In this document: positions 51,034 to 61,494 of the stretch, in pieces
Position numbering within the stretch: position 1 is the stretch's first letter
How the letters are laid out: each line of letters opens with the position of its first letter
From: Pseudonocardia broussonetiae
GTDB taxonomy: Bacteria; Actinomycetota; Actinomycetes; Mycobacteriales; Pseudonocardiaceae
Direction of reading: 5' to 3'
Assembly: GCF_013155125.1 (NCBI RefSeq)
Contig: NZ_CP053564.1
Location: 1,743,501-1,807,500 of the forward strand
DNA length: 64,000 nt
Notes under the pieces: model-generated
Databases searched by the model: none
The model's input: only the letters and a program-made list of their open reading frames with translations
Told to the model about the DNA's origin: nothing
Program-made: the position numbers and the translations under genes

Positions 51034-52142
51034 AGCGGATCCTGGAGAGCCGGTGGGTGGTGCTCGGCGGCTTCGTCGTCGGTGCCGTGCTGCTGTTCGT
51101 GGTGGCGCCCGCGCTGCTGTCGTCGTTCCGGCTGGGGCTGCTCGGCAAGTACCTCTGCTACGCGATGGTCGCGGTCGGCATCGGCCTGGCCTGGGGCCGC
51201 GGCGGCATGCTGACGATGGGCCAGGGCGTCTTCTTCGGGCTCGGCGCCTACATGATGGCGATGCACCTCAAGCTCGGGGACGCGGGACCGGGCGGCGTCC
51301 CGGACTTCATGGCGCTGATCAGCTCCAACGGGGTGCCCGGGTGGTGGGAGCCGTTCCGCTCGCCCGCGTTCACGCTGGTGGCGATCGTGCTGCTGCCCGC
51401 GCTGGTGGCCGGCCTGCTCGGGCTGGCGACGTTCCGGCGCCGCATCCGCGGGGCCTACTTCGCGATCCTGTCGCAGGCCCTCGCCGCGGCGTTCGCGATC
51501 CTGCTCATCGGCAACCCGACCGGCACGGGCGGCTCCACCGGCCTCAACGGTTTCAAGGGCTTCCTCGGGTTCTCCCTGAACGACCCGGTGAACCGCCGGC
51601 TGCTGTTCTTCATCGCGGCGGGCGCGCTGCTGGTGATGGTCGCCGTCGCGCGCCAGCTCATGGTGAGCCGCTACGGGGAGCTGCTGGTCGCGTGCCGCGA
51701 CTCCGAGGAGCGCGTCCGCTTCCTGGGCTACGACCCGGCGCTGGTCAAGACGTTCGCGTACGTCACGGCCGCGGTGATGGCGAGCGTCGGGGGTGCGCTG
51801 TTCGTGCCGATCGTGGGCATCGTCTCGCCCAACGACGTCGGCATCGTCCCGTCGATCGGCCTGCTCATCGGCGTGGCCATCGGCGGCCGCACGACGCTGC
51901 TCGGCCCGGTGCTCGGCGCGATCGCCGTGGCCTGGGCGGGCACGACGCTCTCGGAGTCGATCCCGTCGGGCTGGACCTACATCCAGGGGCTGATGTTCAT
52001 GCTCGTCATCGCGTTCCTGCCGGGCGGCCTCGCCTCGCTGGGCGGCGTGGTCGGCGACCTGCGCGACCGGTTCGACCGGCGGCGCCGGCCCCCCGCACCC
52101 GCGGCCGCCCCCCGGGTGCCCGTCCCGACCGGAGGCAGCTGA
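51030..52142 (+). CDS. urtC: Urea ABC transporter permease
   Basis: This 370-residue LivM-type permease has about ten helices. Motifs are GRGGMLTMGQGVFFGLGAYMM, the GAYFAILSQALAAAFAIL region and GIVPSIGLLIGVAIGGRTTL. The C-terminal tail is Arg/Pro-rich. GTG start overlaps urtB by 4 bp and its stop shares one base with the urtD start. Confidence 0.93.
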   Translation: MKRILESRWVVLGGFVVGAVLLFVVAPALLSSFRLGLLGKYLCYAMVAVGIGLAWGRGGMLTMGQGVFFGLGAYMMAMHLKLGDAGPGGVPDFMALISSNGVPGWWEPFRSPAFTLVAIVLLPALVAGLLGLATFRRRIRGAYFAILSQALAAAFAILLIGNPTGTGGSTGLNGFKGFLGFSLNDPVNRRLLFFIAAGALLVMVAVARQLMVSRYGELLVACRDSEERVRFLGYDPALVKTFAYVTAAVMASVGGALFVPIVGIVSPNDVGIVPSIGLLIGVAIGGRTTLLGPVLGAIAVAWAGTTLSESIPSGWTYIQGLMFMLVIAFLPGGLASLGGVVGDLRDRFDRRRRPPAPAAAPRVPVPTGGS

Positions 52143-52921
52143 TGGCCGAGTACCTGGAGCTCTCGGGCCTCACCGTCGCCTTCGACGGGTTCGTCGCGGT
52201 CGACGGCGTCGACCTGAGCGTGCTCGCGGGCGAGCTGCGGTTCCTGATCGGGCCCAACGGCGCCGGCAAGACGACGCTGATCGACGCGGTGTCGGGGCTG
52301 GTCGCCGCGACCGGGTCGGCCCGCTTCGACGGCCAGGAGCTGGTCGGGCGCAAGGTGCACCGCATCGCCCGGCTCGGCGTCGGGCGCACGTTCCAGACCG
52401 CCACCGTGTTCGAGGAGCTCAGCGTGCTGCAGAACCTCGACATCGCCGCCGGGTCGCGGCGCGGTGCGCTGTCGCTGCTGCGCCGCCGCACCGTCGTACC
52501 GGAGGAGGTGGAGCGGACGCTGGACACCGTCGGCCTCACCGACCTCGCGGACGCCCCGGCCGGCACGCTCGCGCACGGGCAGAAGCAGTGGCTGGAGATC
52601 GGCATGCTGCTGGTGCAGGACGCGCGGCTGCTGATGCTCGACGAGCCGGTGGCCGGGATGAGCGCGGAGGAGAAGGACGAGACGGGGCGGCTGCTGCAGC
52701 GCATCGCCGCCGACCGCACGGTCGTGGTCGTCGAGCACGACATGGACTTCATGCGGGCGTTCGCCACCTCGGTCACGGTGCTGCACGCGGGGAAGGTGCT
52801 CTCGGAGGGCACCGTCGCGCAGGTGCAGGCCGATCCGCGCGTGCAGGAGGTGTACCTCGGCCCCGGGCACAGCGCCGAGGAGGCCGGGATCGTGTTCGCC
52901 GACGCCGGGGAGGTGTCCTAG
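52142..52921 (+). CDS. urtD: Urea ABC transporter ATPase
   Basis: This 259-residue LivG-type ATPase has Walker A IGPNGAGKTTLIDAVSGL, a signature loop LAHGQKQWLEIGMLL, Walker B LMLDEPVAGMS and the switch His in VVVEHDMDFM. The UrtD-specific AHGQKQWLEI replaces the usual LSGGQ. It shares one base with its neighbours on both sides and powers urea import with UrtE. Confidence 0.93.
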   Translation: MAEYLELSGLTVAFDGFVAVDGVDLSVLAGELRFLIGPNGAGKTTLIDAVSGLVAATGSARFDGQELVGRKVHRIARLGVGRTFQTATVFEELSVLQNLDIAAGSRRGALSLLRRRTVVPEEVERTLDTVGLTDLADAPAGTLAHGQKQWLEIGMLLVQDARLLMLDEPVAGMSAEEKDETGRLLQRIAADRTVVVVEHDMDFMRAFATSVTVLHAGKVLSEGTVAQVQADPRVQEVYLGPGHSAEEAGIVFADAGEVS

Positions 52922-53613
52922 TGCTGCAGCTCGTCGACGTCGAGGTCGGGTACGGCCGGACCGACGTGATCCACGGTGTGTCGCTGGTGGTGCCGCCGGA
53001 CGGGGTGGCCGCGGTGATGGGCCACAACGGGGCGGGGAAGACCACCCTGCTGCGCGCGGCCGTCGGGCTGCTGCCGGTCCGGTCCGGGCGCGTGCTCCTC
53101 GACGGTGAGGACGTCACGGGGACGGCGCCGCACCAGCGGGTCCGGCGGGGCCTCGCGTACGTGCCGCAGGGCCAGCAGTCCTTCGGGCAGATGACGACGA
53201 TGGAGAACCTGCAGCTCGTGGCCGACGGGCGGTCGCGGGGAGCGGCGCTGGTCGACGAGGCGCTCGACCTGTTCCCGGCCCTGCGGGGGCTGCTCGGGCG
53301 CCGCGCCGGTCTGCTCTCGGGCGGGCAGCGCCAGCAGCTCGCGATCGCCCGCGCGCTGGTCACCGAGCCGCGGCTGCTCATCCTCGACGAACCCACCGAG
53401 GGCATCCAGCCGTCGGTCGTCGCCGAGATCGAGCAGACGATCCTCGACCTGACCCGCCGCGGCGGCCTGTCGGTCCTGCTGGTGGAGCAGCACGTCGGCT
53501 TCGCCCTCGGGGCCGCCGGCCGCTACTACGTGCTCGCCGCCGGGCGGGTCACCGCGGACGGGTCGGGAGGGACCGCGGCCGTCGGCGACGTCCGCAGCGC
53601 CATGGCGATCTGA
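52921..53613 (+). CDS. urtE: Urea ABC transporter ATPase
   Basis: This 230-residue LivF-type ATPase has Walker A MGHNGAGKTTLLRAAVGL, Q-loop YVPQGQQSFGQM, signature LLSGGQRQQLAIARAL, Walker B LLILDEPTEGIQPSVV and the His of LVEQHVGFA. GQQSFGQMT (rather than xREIFP) fits the UrtE group. A 17-bp direct repeat, ATGGCGATCTGACGGC, covers the stop codon region and is repeated just after it. Confidence 0.93.
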   Translation: MLQLVDVEVGYGRTDVIHGVSLVVPPDGVAAVMGHNGAGKTTLLRAAVGLLPVRSGRVLLDGEDVTGTAPHQRVRRGLAYVPQGQQSFGQMTTMENLQLVADGRSRGAALVDEALDLFPALRGLLGRRAGLLSGGQRQQLAIARALVTEPRLLILDEPTEGIQPSVVAEIEQTILDLTRRGGLSVLLVEQHVGFALGAAGRYYVLAAGRVTADGSGGTAAVGDVRSAMAI

Positions 53614-53674
53614 CGGCGCGATGGCGATCTGACGGCCCCGGCGACCTCCCGTGGCGGGGTAGCAGGATGGCCGC

Positions 53675-54796
53675 GTGTCCCACGACCTGAGCGTCTACCT
53701 CCCGGAGCGGCCCGACCTCGCCGCCGCCGCGCGGGCCGCGGACGTCGAGCTGGACGGCCCGGACGCCGACGGCGGCGGGCTGCTCCTCCTCGGCGGGGAG
53801 TACGTGGCGGACGTCGTCGGGCCCGAGCCCGTGGAGCCCGGGGACGTCCCCCAGCAGGTCGAGCCGTCGGACGTGCCGGAGCTGGCCGACGTGCTCGACG
53901 CCTGCCGGTGGCGCGTCGACGTCGTGGTGCAGGGCAGCGCGGCCGAGGGCGTCGAGCGGGCCGTCGCCTTCTGCCGGGCGCTGGCCGGGGACACCGGGAT
54001 CGTCGAGGACCCGGCCGACGGGCTGTGGTCGGCCGGGCGGACCCACCGGCCCCGCCCGGGCCGCGACCGGCTCGTCGACGTCGTGCAGCTGCGCTGGTAC
54101 GGCCGCGGCGACGCCCTGCCCGCCGGGTTCGCGCAGCGCTGGCTCGACCTGTGCCGCGCGCACCTCCCGGCCGCGCTCCCGGTCCGCTTCGGGCCGTCCG
54201 AGCCGCCGCGGCTGCGCCTGGACGTCGACGGCGACGCCGCGTTCGTCGCCGCGCACGCCGACGACACGGTCTACTACCGCGCCGCCCGGCCCTGCTACGA
54301 GGGCGCGCTGGCCTCCGCGGCGGGGCGCGGGCCGGTGCGGACGCACTCGCTGACGCTCGACCGCGACGCGCTGGCCGACCCGGCGCTGCGGGCGTCGGCG
54401 CTCGCCCTGTTCGTGGCGCTGGCCGAGGCCGCCGGCGCGTTCTACGCCGCCGCGGCGGTGGAGCGCGACCTCACGTGGACCGGGCGGCAGCTCTACGTCA
54501 CCCGGTCCGAGCCGCCCCTGGCGTTCGGCGGGTCCTGGCTCGGGCTGCCGGCGCGGCCCGTCGCGTGGAGCTGGTTCGGGCCCGCGTACCGGAAGCTCGT
54601 CGCCCGCTCGCTCGGGTTGGACGGCCCGCTGCACCGCTGGTCCGACGACCTGCCCGACGCCGGCACGCTGCCGGCGACCTGGCTGCCGCCCGAGCTGACG
54701 ACCTCGGGGACCGATGACCCCGCCGCCCGGGTGCCCCGCGGGCTGCGCCCCTCGCCCTGGGACGGGCTGCTGGGCCGGCTGCCGGGGCGCCGGTAG
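53675..54796 (+). CDS. Hypothetical protein between urtE and urease genes
   Basis: The protein has 373 residues and no recognised domain. The N-terminus VSHDLSVYLPERPDLAAAAR and the aromatic-rich C-terminal half (RQLYVTRSEPPLAFGGSWLGL, AWSWFGPAYRKLV, WLPPELTTSG) suggest a soluble alpha/beta protein. No signal peptide and no metal motif. Its placement between urea uptake and urease may be chance. GTG start is tentative. Confidence 0.6.
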   Translation: MSHDLSVYLPERPDLAAAARAADVELDGPDADGGGLLLLGGEYVADVVGPEPVEPGDVPQQVEPSDVPELADVLDACRWRVDVVVQGSAAEGVERAVAFCRALAGDTGIVEDPADGLWSAGRTHRPRPGRDRLVDVVQLRWYGRGDALPAGFAQRWLDLCRAHLPAALPVRFGPSEPPRLRLDVDGDAAFVAAHADDTVYYRAARPCYEGALASAAGRGPVRTHSLTLDRDALADPALRASALALFVALAEAAGAFYAAAAVERDLTWTGRQLYVTRSEPPLAFGGSWLGLPARPVAWSWFGPAYRKLVARSLGLDGPLHRWSDDLPDAGTLPATWLPPELTTSGTDDPAARVPRGLRPSPWDGLLGRLPGRR

Positions 54797-54848
54797 GCGC
54801 AACACCAGCGGCACCTGCCGGTAACACCGTCCGGTGAGGATGACCGCC

Positions 54849-55151
54849 ATGTACCTCAGCCCGCAGGAGCAGGACAAGCTCCTCGTGCACGTCGCCGCCG
54901 GTGTCGCCCGGGCCCGCAGGGAGCGCGGGCTGCGGATGAACTACCCCGAGGCCGTCGCGCTGATCACCGACCACGTGCTCGAGGGCGCCCGCGACGGGCG
55001 CACCGTCAGCGAGCTCATGTCGAGCGGCCGCACGGTGCTCGGCCGGGCCGAGGTGCTCGACGGCGTGCCCGAGATGCTCGACTCGGTGCAGGTCGAGGCC
55101 ACCTTCCCGGACGGGACGAAGCTCGTCACCGTCCACAGCCCGGTCGCGTGA
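54849..55151 (+). CDS. ureA: Urease gamma subunit
   Basis: This 100-residue protein has normal UreA length: [40 protein letters not shown], and [22 protein letters not shown] 54849 is chosen for the standard N-terminus and GGTGAGG 9 nt upstream; two in-frame starts lie just before. Forms the urease apoenzyme with UreB and UreC. Confidence 0.95.
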   Translation: MYLSPQEQDKLLVHVAAGVARARRERGLRMNYPEAVALITDHVLEGARDGRTVSELMSSGRTVLGRAEVLDGVPEMLDSVQVEATFPDGTKLVTVHSPVA

Positions 55152-55159
55152 GGAGCCGC

Positions 55160-55482
55160 GTGATCCCCGGCGAGATCCTCCCCGGCGACGGCGACGTGCC
55201 GCTCAACCCCGGGCGCGAGCGCACCACGCTGGTCGTGGTCAACGCCGCCGACCGGCCCGTGCAGGTCGGCTCGCACTACCACTTCGCGGCCGTCAACCCC
55301 GGGCTGGAGTTCGACCGCGAGGCCGCGTGGGGCACGCACCTCGACATCCCGGCGGGCACGTCGGTGCGGTTCGAGCCGGGCGTCGAGCGGGAGGTCGTGC
55401 TCGTGCCGCTGGCCGGGGCGCGCGTGGTGCCGGGGCTGCGGCCCGAGTGGGCCGGCCCCCTCGATCCTGCGGAGCCGACCCG

Positions 55483-55486
<4 letters not shown>
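55160..55486 (+). CDS. ureB: Urease beta subunit
   Basis: This 108-residue protein has [17 protein letters not shown], then [18 protein letters not shown] (typical UreB His-Phe motif) and [20 protein letters not shown] 55160 gives the standard VIPGEI start with AGGAG just upstream; a GTG at 55148 overlapping the ureA stop would add four residues. The stop overlaps ureC. Confidence 0.94.
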
Positions 55487-57182
<1,696 letters not shown>

Positions 57183-57198
<16 letters not shown>

Positions 57199-57458
57199 TG
57201 TCCCAGCCTGTTCTGATGCCCGTGCTCCTGATGACGGGGTCCGTCGAGCACCAGCGCCGTGAGGATCGCGGCGAAGGAGTAGGCGCCGGCGAACGCGAGG
57301 ACGTCGCCCAGGTGCACGCCGTGGTTGTAGGACAGCTCCAGGACCGTCGGCCCGATGCGGGTGGTCGCGGCCACGGCGAGGCCGAACAGGGTGGCCGCCG
57401 TCCACACGAGGGCCACCACGGCGAGACGGCCGGAGCGCGGCAGGTCGATGGTGGTCAC
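57183..57458 (-). CDS. Small two-helix membrane protein inside the urease locus
   Basis: The protein is about 91 residues with two hydrophobic segments ([20 protein letters not shown] and [19 protein letters not shown]) separated by [17 protein letters not shown], and a His-rich C-terminus ([13 protein letters not shown]). It lies on the strand opposite the urease genes and its end overlaps ureC by 16 bp. The start is uncertain (GTG without a good ribosome-binding site). The His-rich tail could bind nickel; this is speculation. Confidence 0.55.
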
Positions 57459-57529
57459 ACCAGGAGGACGTCCCGCGGGCGCGGAAGGTTCCGCACCCAC
57501 AGGGGTGACGTTCGTCCCGGGGCCACCTG

Positions 57530-58225
57530 ATGGCCACCCTGGCGGCCCTCACCCTGGCCGACGCGCGCTTCCCCGGCGGTGGCCACGTGCACTCCGGCGG
57601 CGTCGAGGAGGCGGTGGCGCGCGGGCTGGTGCACGACGTCGACGGCCTCGCCGCCCTCCTCGACGGGCGCCTGCGCACGGCCGGTCTGGTGGCGGCGGCG
57701 TTCGCGGCCGCGGCCTGCCTCGCGGCGCCCACCCCCGTCGAGCCCACCCGGGCGGCCTTCGCCGAGCTGGACGCCGAGCTCGACGCCCGCACGCCCTCCC
57801 CGGCCCAGCGCACCGCGTCCCGGGCGCAGGGGCGGGCGACGCTGCGGGCCGCACGCCTGGCCTGGCCCTCGCCCGCCCTCGACGCGCTGTGCGCCGTCGA
57901 CCCCCGCCCGCACCACGCGCTGCTGGCCGGGGCGGTGGTCGGCGCCGACGGCGGCACCCCCGCCGACGCCGCGCAGTGCGTCGGCTACCTCGCCGTCAGC
58001 GGGCCGGCGTCGGCCGCGATCCGGCTGCTCGGGCTCGACCCGTTCGCCGTGAACGCGGTGGTGGTCGGGCTCGGCGCGGTGCTGCGCGGCGTCGTCGACG
58101 AGGCGGTGCGCGCCGCGCCCGGCCCCGCGTCCGGCCTGCCCGCGCCGGGCGCCCCCGTCCTGGACCTCATGGCCCAGGCTCACGTCCACCACCACCGGGA
58201 GCAGGTGCGTCTCTTTGCCAGCTGA
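57530..58225 (+). CDS. ureF: Urease accessory protein
   Basis: This 231-residue all-helical UreF has [49 protein letters not shown] and a C-terminal [21 protein letters not shown]. It works with UreD and UreG to deliver nickel to the urease centre. ATG start; the first residues lack the longer N-terminus of enterobacterial UreF. Its stop lies inside the ureG start region. Confidence 0.92.
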   Translation: MATLAALTLADARFPGGGHVHSGGVEEAVARGLVHDVDGLAALLDGRLRTAGLVAAAFAAAACLAAPTPVEPTRAAFAELDAELDARTPSPAQRTASRAQGRATLRAARLAWPSPALDALCAVDPRPHHALLAGAVVGADGGTPADAAQCVGYLAVSGPASAAIRLLGLDPFAVNAVVVGLGAVLRGVVDEAVRAAPGPASGLPAPGAPVLDLMAQAHVHHHREQVRLFAS

Positions 58226-58928
58226 GAACCAGGACCACGGCCACGGCCACGGCCACTCGCTCGACCCCACCGTCGTCGAGCCCGACCCGCACACCCCGCC
58301 GGACGGGGCGGGCCGCGCCGTGCGCATCGGCATCGGCGGCCCGGTCGGCAGCGGCAAGACCGCGCTGGTCGCGGCACTGGCGCGCACCCTCGCCGACCGG
58401 CTGCGCCTCGCCGTCGTGACCAACGACATCTACACCACCGAGGACGCCGACTTCCTGCGTCGCGCGGGCGTGCTCGCCCCCGACCGGATCGAGGCCGTGC
58501 AGACCGGCTGCTGCCCGCACACCGCGATCCGCGACGACATCACCGCCAACCTCGACGCCGTCGAGCTGCTCGAGGAGCGCTTCGGCGACCTCGACCTCGT
58601 GCTCGTCGAGAGCGGCGGCGACAACCTCACCGCCGTGTTCAGCCGCGGGCTGGTCGACCGGCAGATCTTCGTCGTCGACGTGGCGGGCGGCGACAAGGTG
58701 CCGCGCAAGGGCGGGCCCGGCGTCACCACCGCCGACCTGCTCGTCATCAACAAGGTCGACCTCGCCCCGCTCGTCGGCGCCGACATGGCCGTGATGACCG
58801 GCGACGCCGCGCGGGTGCGCGGGGCGCTGCCCGTCGTCACGCAGTCGCTGGTGGCCGACCCCACGGCGGGTGAGGTGGCGCAGTGGGTGCTCGCGCAGGT
58901 CGCGGCGGTGCGCGGGGCGGTCGTCTGA
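58215..58928 (+). CDS. ureG: Urease accessory GTPase
   Basis: The protein has 237 residues. A His-rich head (DHGHGHGHS) for metal binding is followed by the P-loop [17 protein letters not shown], the metal motif [12 protein letters not shown] (Cys-Pro-His), [12 protein letters not shown] and NKVDLAP. TTG start at 58215 overlaps ureF by 11 bp. It is a SIMIBI GTPase that loads nickel. No ureE is present in the cluster, so the His head may store nickel in its place. Confidence 0.94.
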   Translation: MPAENQDHGHGHGHSLDPTVVEPDPHTPPDGAGRAVRIGIGGPVGSGKTALVAALARTLADRLRLAVVTNDIYTTEDADFLRRAGVLAPDRIEAVQTGCCPHTAIRDDITANLDAVELLEERFGDLDLVLVESGGDNLTAVFSRGLVDRQIFVVDVAGGDKVPRKGGPGVTTADLLVINKVDLAPLVGADMAVMTGDAARVRGALPVVTQSLVADPTAGEVAQWVLAQVAAVRGAVV

Positions 58929-58929
58929 G

Positions 58930-59688
58930 GTGCGGTCCCGGGCGCGGCTGGTCGTGGCCGCCGACGGTGCGGTGCGCGAGCTGCGCTCGCAGGCCCCGCT
59001 GACGCTGCTGCCCCGGCGCGGCACGGCCGCGGGCCGGGCGCAGGCGCTCACGGTGCACCTCGTGGGCTCCGCGGCCACGCCGCTGGGCGGCGACGACGTG
59101 GAGCTCGACGTCGTCGTCGCGGCGGGGGCGCACCTGGTGCTGACGGGCGTGGCCGCGGCGGTCGCGCTGGCCGCGCCCGGGGGCAGCCGGTTCGCCGTGC
59201 GCCTGGAGATCGGCGCCGGGGCGTCGGTGCAGTACCTGCCCGAGCCGACGGTCGTGACCCGCCGCGCCGACCACCTGACCGAGTTCACCGCCGTCCTCGA
59301 CGACGCCGCGCGGCTGCGGGCGCGGGACGTGCTGGTGGCGGGGCGCACCGGGGAGGCGGCCGGGCGCTACCGGGGCGCGACGCGCGTGACCGGCCCGTCC
59401 GGGCCGCTGCTGGTGCAGACCCAGGACCTCGACACCTCGCCCGCCCACCTCGCGGGCCGCCGCGTGCTGGGCACCGAGGTGCTGGTGTGGGGCGCCGACC
59501 CGGAGGAGGCGGCGGCCGGGCCGTGGTGGTCGCTGACCCCGCTGGCCCGCGGGGGCTCGCTGGCCACCGCGGTCGGCACCGGCGCCGTGACGGCCCAGCG
59601 CGACCTGGCGACGGCGGTGGCCGCCCACCCGGGCTGGTCGGACGCCGTGCTGGGCGAGGCCGAGGGCCGCAGTCAGCTCCCGCGGTAG
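58930..59688 (+). CDS. ureD: Urease accessory protein UreD/UreH
   Basis: This 252-residue protein has QAPLTLLPRRG, GGDDVELDVVVAAGAHLVLTG, VQYLPEPTVVTRRADH and GRYRGATRVTGPSGPLLVQ, the beta-helical pattern of UreD. It is the scaffold for UreF-UreG on the apoenzyme. GTG start 1 nt after the ureG stop. Its 3' end overlaps the convergent uraH by 16 bp. Confidence 0.88.
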   Translation: MRSRARLVVAADGAVRELRSQAPLTLLPRRGTAAGRAQALTVHLVGSAATPLGGDDVELDVVVAAGAHLVLTGVAAAVALAAPGGSRFAVRLEIGAGASVQYLPEPTVVTRRADHLTEFTAVLDDAARLRARDVLVAGRTGEAAGRYRGATRVTGPSGPLLVQTQDLDTSPAHLAGRRVLGTEVLVWGADPEEAAAGPWWSLTPLARGGSLATAVGTGAVTAQRDLATAVAAHPGWSDAVLGEAEGRSQLPR

Positions 59689-59993
59689 GTCGAGTACGCG
59701 AACGGCGAGAGCAGCAGGGGGACGTGCGTGTGGGCGCGGTCGGCGTCGATCGTCACGGCCACGACGACCTCCGGGTAGAAGCCCTGCTGCCCGGTGGCGG
59801 CGAAGTAGGCGCCGGTGTCGAAGCGGACGCGGTAGACCCCGCCCGGCAGCGCGCCCGGGGCGAGCGCCGCGACGCGCCCGTCGTCGTCGGTGACGCCGGT
59901 GGTCCGCTCCCCGTCCGGGTGCTCCAGGACGACGGCGACGCCCGCCGCGGGCCGGCCCAGCGCGGCGTCGAGCACGTGCGTCGAGATGCTCAC
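59673..59993 (-). CDS. uraH: 5-hydroxyisourate hydrolase (transthyretin-like)
   Basis: The protein has 106 residues. The conserved N-terminal STHVLDAALGRPA (His), internal FDTGAYFAATGQQGFYPEVV (Arg/His region) and C-terminal HVPLLLSPFAYSTYRGS (family tetrapeptide YRGS) are complete. It opens the ring of 5-hydroxyisourate from the uricase reaction. GTG overlaps the uraD stop (GTGA). Confidence 0.94.
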   Translation of the reverse strand: MSISTHVLDAALGRPAAGVAVVLEHPDGERTTGVTDDDGRVAALAPGALPGGVYRVRFDTGAYFAATGQQGFYPEVVVAVTIDADRAHTHVPLLLSPFAYSTYRGS

Positions 59994-60484
59994 TCCAGGA
60001 GCCTCCTCAGCCGGATCTCGTTGATCCTCGCGAGCTCCGCGACCACGGTGCGCCGCTCGGTGGACGGGTCGTGGCGCAGCCGCTCCCGCAGCACCTCGAG
60101 CAGCTCCTCGGCGGAGCGGCCGTCGGCGCACACCAGGTAGACGTGCCCGAACCGCTCCTCGTAGGCGCGGTTGCCCTCGGCCAGCGCGGCGAGGACGGAC
60201 GGGTCGGCCGTGGCCACGCCCGACTGCTCGCGCTGCGAGGACGCGTGCGTCGCGTCGTCGGGGTCGAGGCGCTCGCCGATGCGCGGGTGCCCGGCCAGCG
60301 CGAGGTCGATCTCGGACCCGTCGAGGACGGCGAGCTCGGCGTCGGCCTGCGCGAGCAGGGCGTCGAGATCCGGGTACGGGCGCCCCGCGGCGAGCGCACC
60401 CGCCCACTCCGGGGACGCGCAGCACCCCGTCAGCCTGGTCACCGCCTCGGTCACGGGCAGCGCGTTGAACGTGTCCAGCCGCAT
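59990..60484 (-). CDS. uraD: OHCU decarboxylase
   Basis: The protein has 164 residues. It shows RLDTFNALPVTEAVTRLTGCCAS, the diagnostic GHPRIGERLD with catalytic His, SQREQSGVATAD and FGHVYLVCADGRSAEELL. It decarboxylates OHCU to S-allantoin. ATG 60484 is used; an in-frame start 7 codons upstream is less likely. Divergent from the uricase gene. Confidence 0.94.
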   Translation of the reverse strand: MRLDTFNALPVTEAVTRLTGCCASPEWAGALAAGRPYPDLDALLAQADAELAVLDGSEIDLALAGHPRIGERLDPDDATHASSQREQSGVATADPSVLAALAEGNRAYEERFGHVYLVCADGRSAEELLEVLRERLRHDPSTERRTVVAELARINEIRLRRLLE

Positions 60485-60597
60485 CGCTACATCTTCCCCG
60501 ATCACCGTGTTTCGGAGGTGGCACGACCTCGTGACATCCGGTCGATCGGGGCGGTCGGCGACCTACCGTTCACGGACGCGGCAGGGGAGGAACGGGG

Positions 60598-61494
60598 ATG
60601 GGCATCTCGCTCGGGGTCAACCAGTACGGCAAGGCCGAGGTGCGCATGGTGCACGTCGACCGCTCCGGTCCGCGCCACCGGATCACGGACGTGACGGTGA
60701 CGAGCCAGCTCCGCGGCGACTTCGCGGCCACGCACGAGACCGGCGACAACAGCGCCGTGATCGCCACCGACACCCAGAAGAACACCGTGTACGCGCTGGC
60801 GCGCCTGGGCGGCGTCGGCGCGGTGGAGGACTTCGCGCTGCGGATGGCGCGGCACTTCGTCGACGGGTTCGACCAGGTCACGGGCGCGCGGCAGGAGGTG
60901 GCGCAGCACAGCTGGGAGCGGATCGTCACCAGCGAGGGCGGCGAGCACGACCACGCCTTCCACCGCGGCTCCGGCGAGACGCGCACGACCGTCGTCACGA
61001 AGACCGGCGACCACGAGGTCGTCATCTCCGGGATCTCCGACCTGGTCGTGCTCAAGAGCACCGGCAGCGAGTTCCACGGCTTCCCCGACGTCCCGTACAC
61101 CTCGCTGGTCGAGACCGACGACCGCATCCTCGCCACGGCGGTGACGGCCCGCTGGCGCTACCTCGGCACGGACGTCGACTGGGACAAGGCGCACGGGAGC
61201 GTCCGCCAGATCCTGCTCGACCGGTTCGCGCTCACGCACAGCCTCTCGCTGCAGCAGACGCTCTACGCGATGGGCGAGGGGGTGCTGGCCGCCCACCCGG
61301 AGATCGCGGAGATCCGGTTCTCGATGCCCAACAAGCACCACTTCCTCGTCGACCTCTCGCCGTGGGGCATGGACAACCCCAACGAGGTCTGGTTCGCGGC
61401 CGACCGCCCCTACGGCCTGATCGAGGCGGCGGTCGTGCAGGACGACGCACCCGCCGAGGACGCCGCGTGGGCCGGGATCGCGGGGTTCGTCTGA
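60598..61494 (+). CDS. Urate oxidase (uricase, cofactor-free)
   Basis: The protein has 298 residues. The catalytic Thr is in IATDTQKNTVYALAR, the substrate-binding segment KSTGSEFHGFPDVPYTSLVE, and the C-terminal MPNKHHFLVDLSPWGMDNPNEV has the conserved Asn-Lys-His-His. It oxidises urate to 5-hydroxyisourate. ATG has GGGGAGG upstream. The stop shares a base with the permease start. Confidence 0.95.
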   Translation: MGISLGVNQYGKAEVRMVHVDRSGPRHRITDVTVTSQLRGDFAATHETGDNSAVIATDTQKNTVYALARLGGVGAVEDFALRMARHFVDGFDQVTGARQEVAQHSWERIVTSEGGEHDHAFHRGSGETRTTVVTKTGDHEVVISGISDLVVLKSTGSEFHGFPDVPYTSLVETDDRILATAVTARWRYLGTDVDWDKAHGSVRQILLDRFALTHSLSLQQTLYAMGEGVLAAHPEIAEIRFSMPNKHHFLVDLSPWGMDNPNEVWFAADRPYGLIEAAVVQDDAPAEDAAWAGIAGFV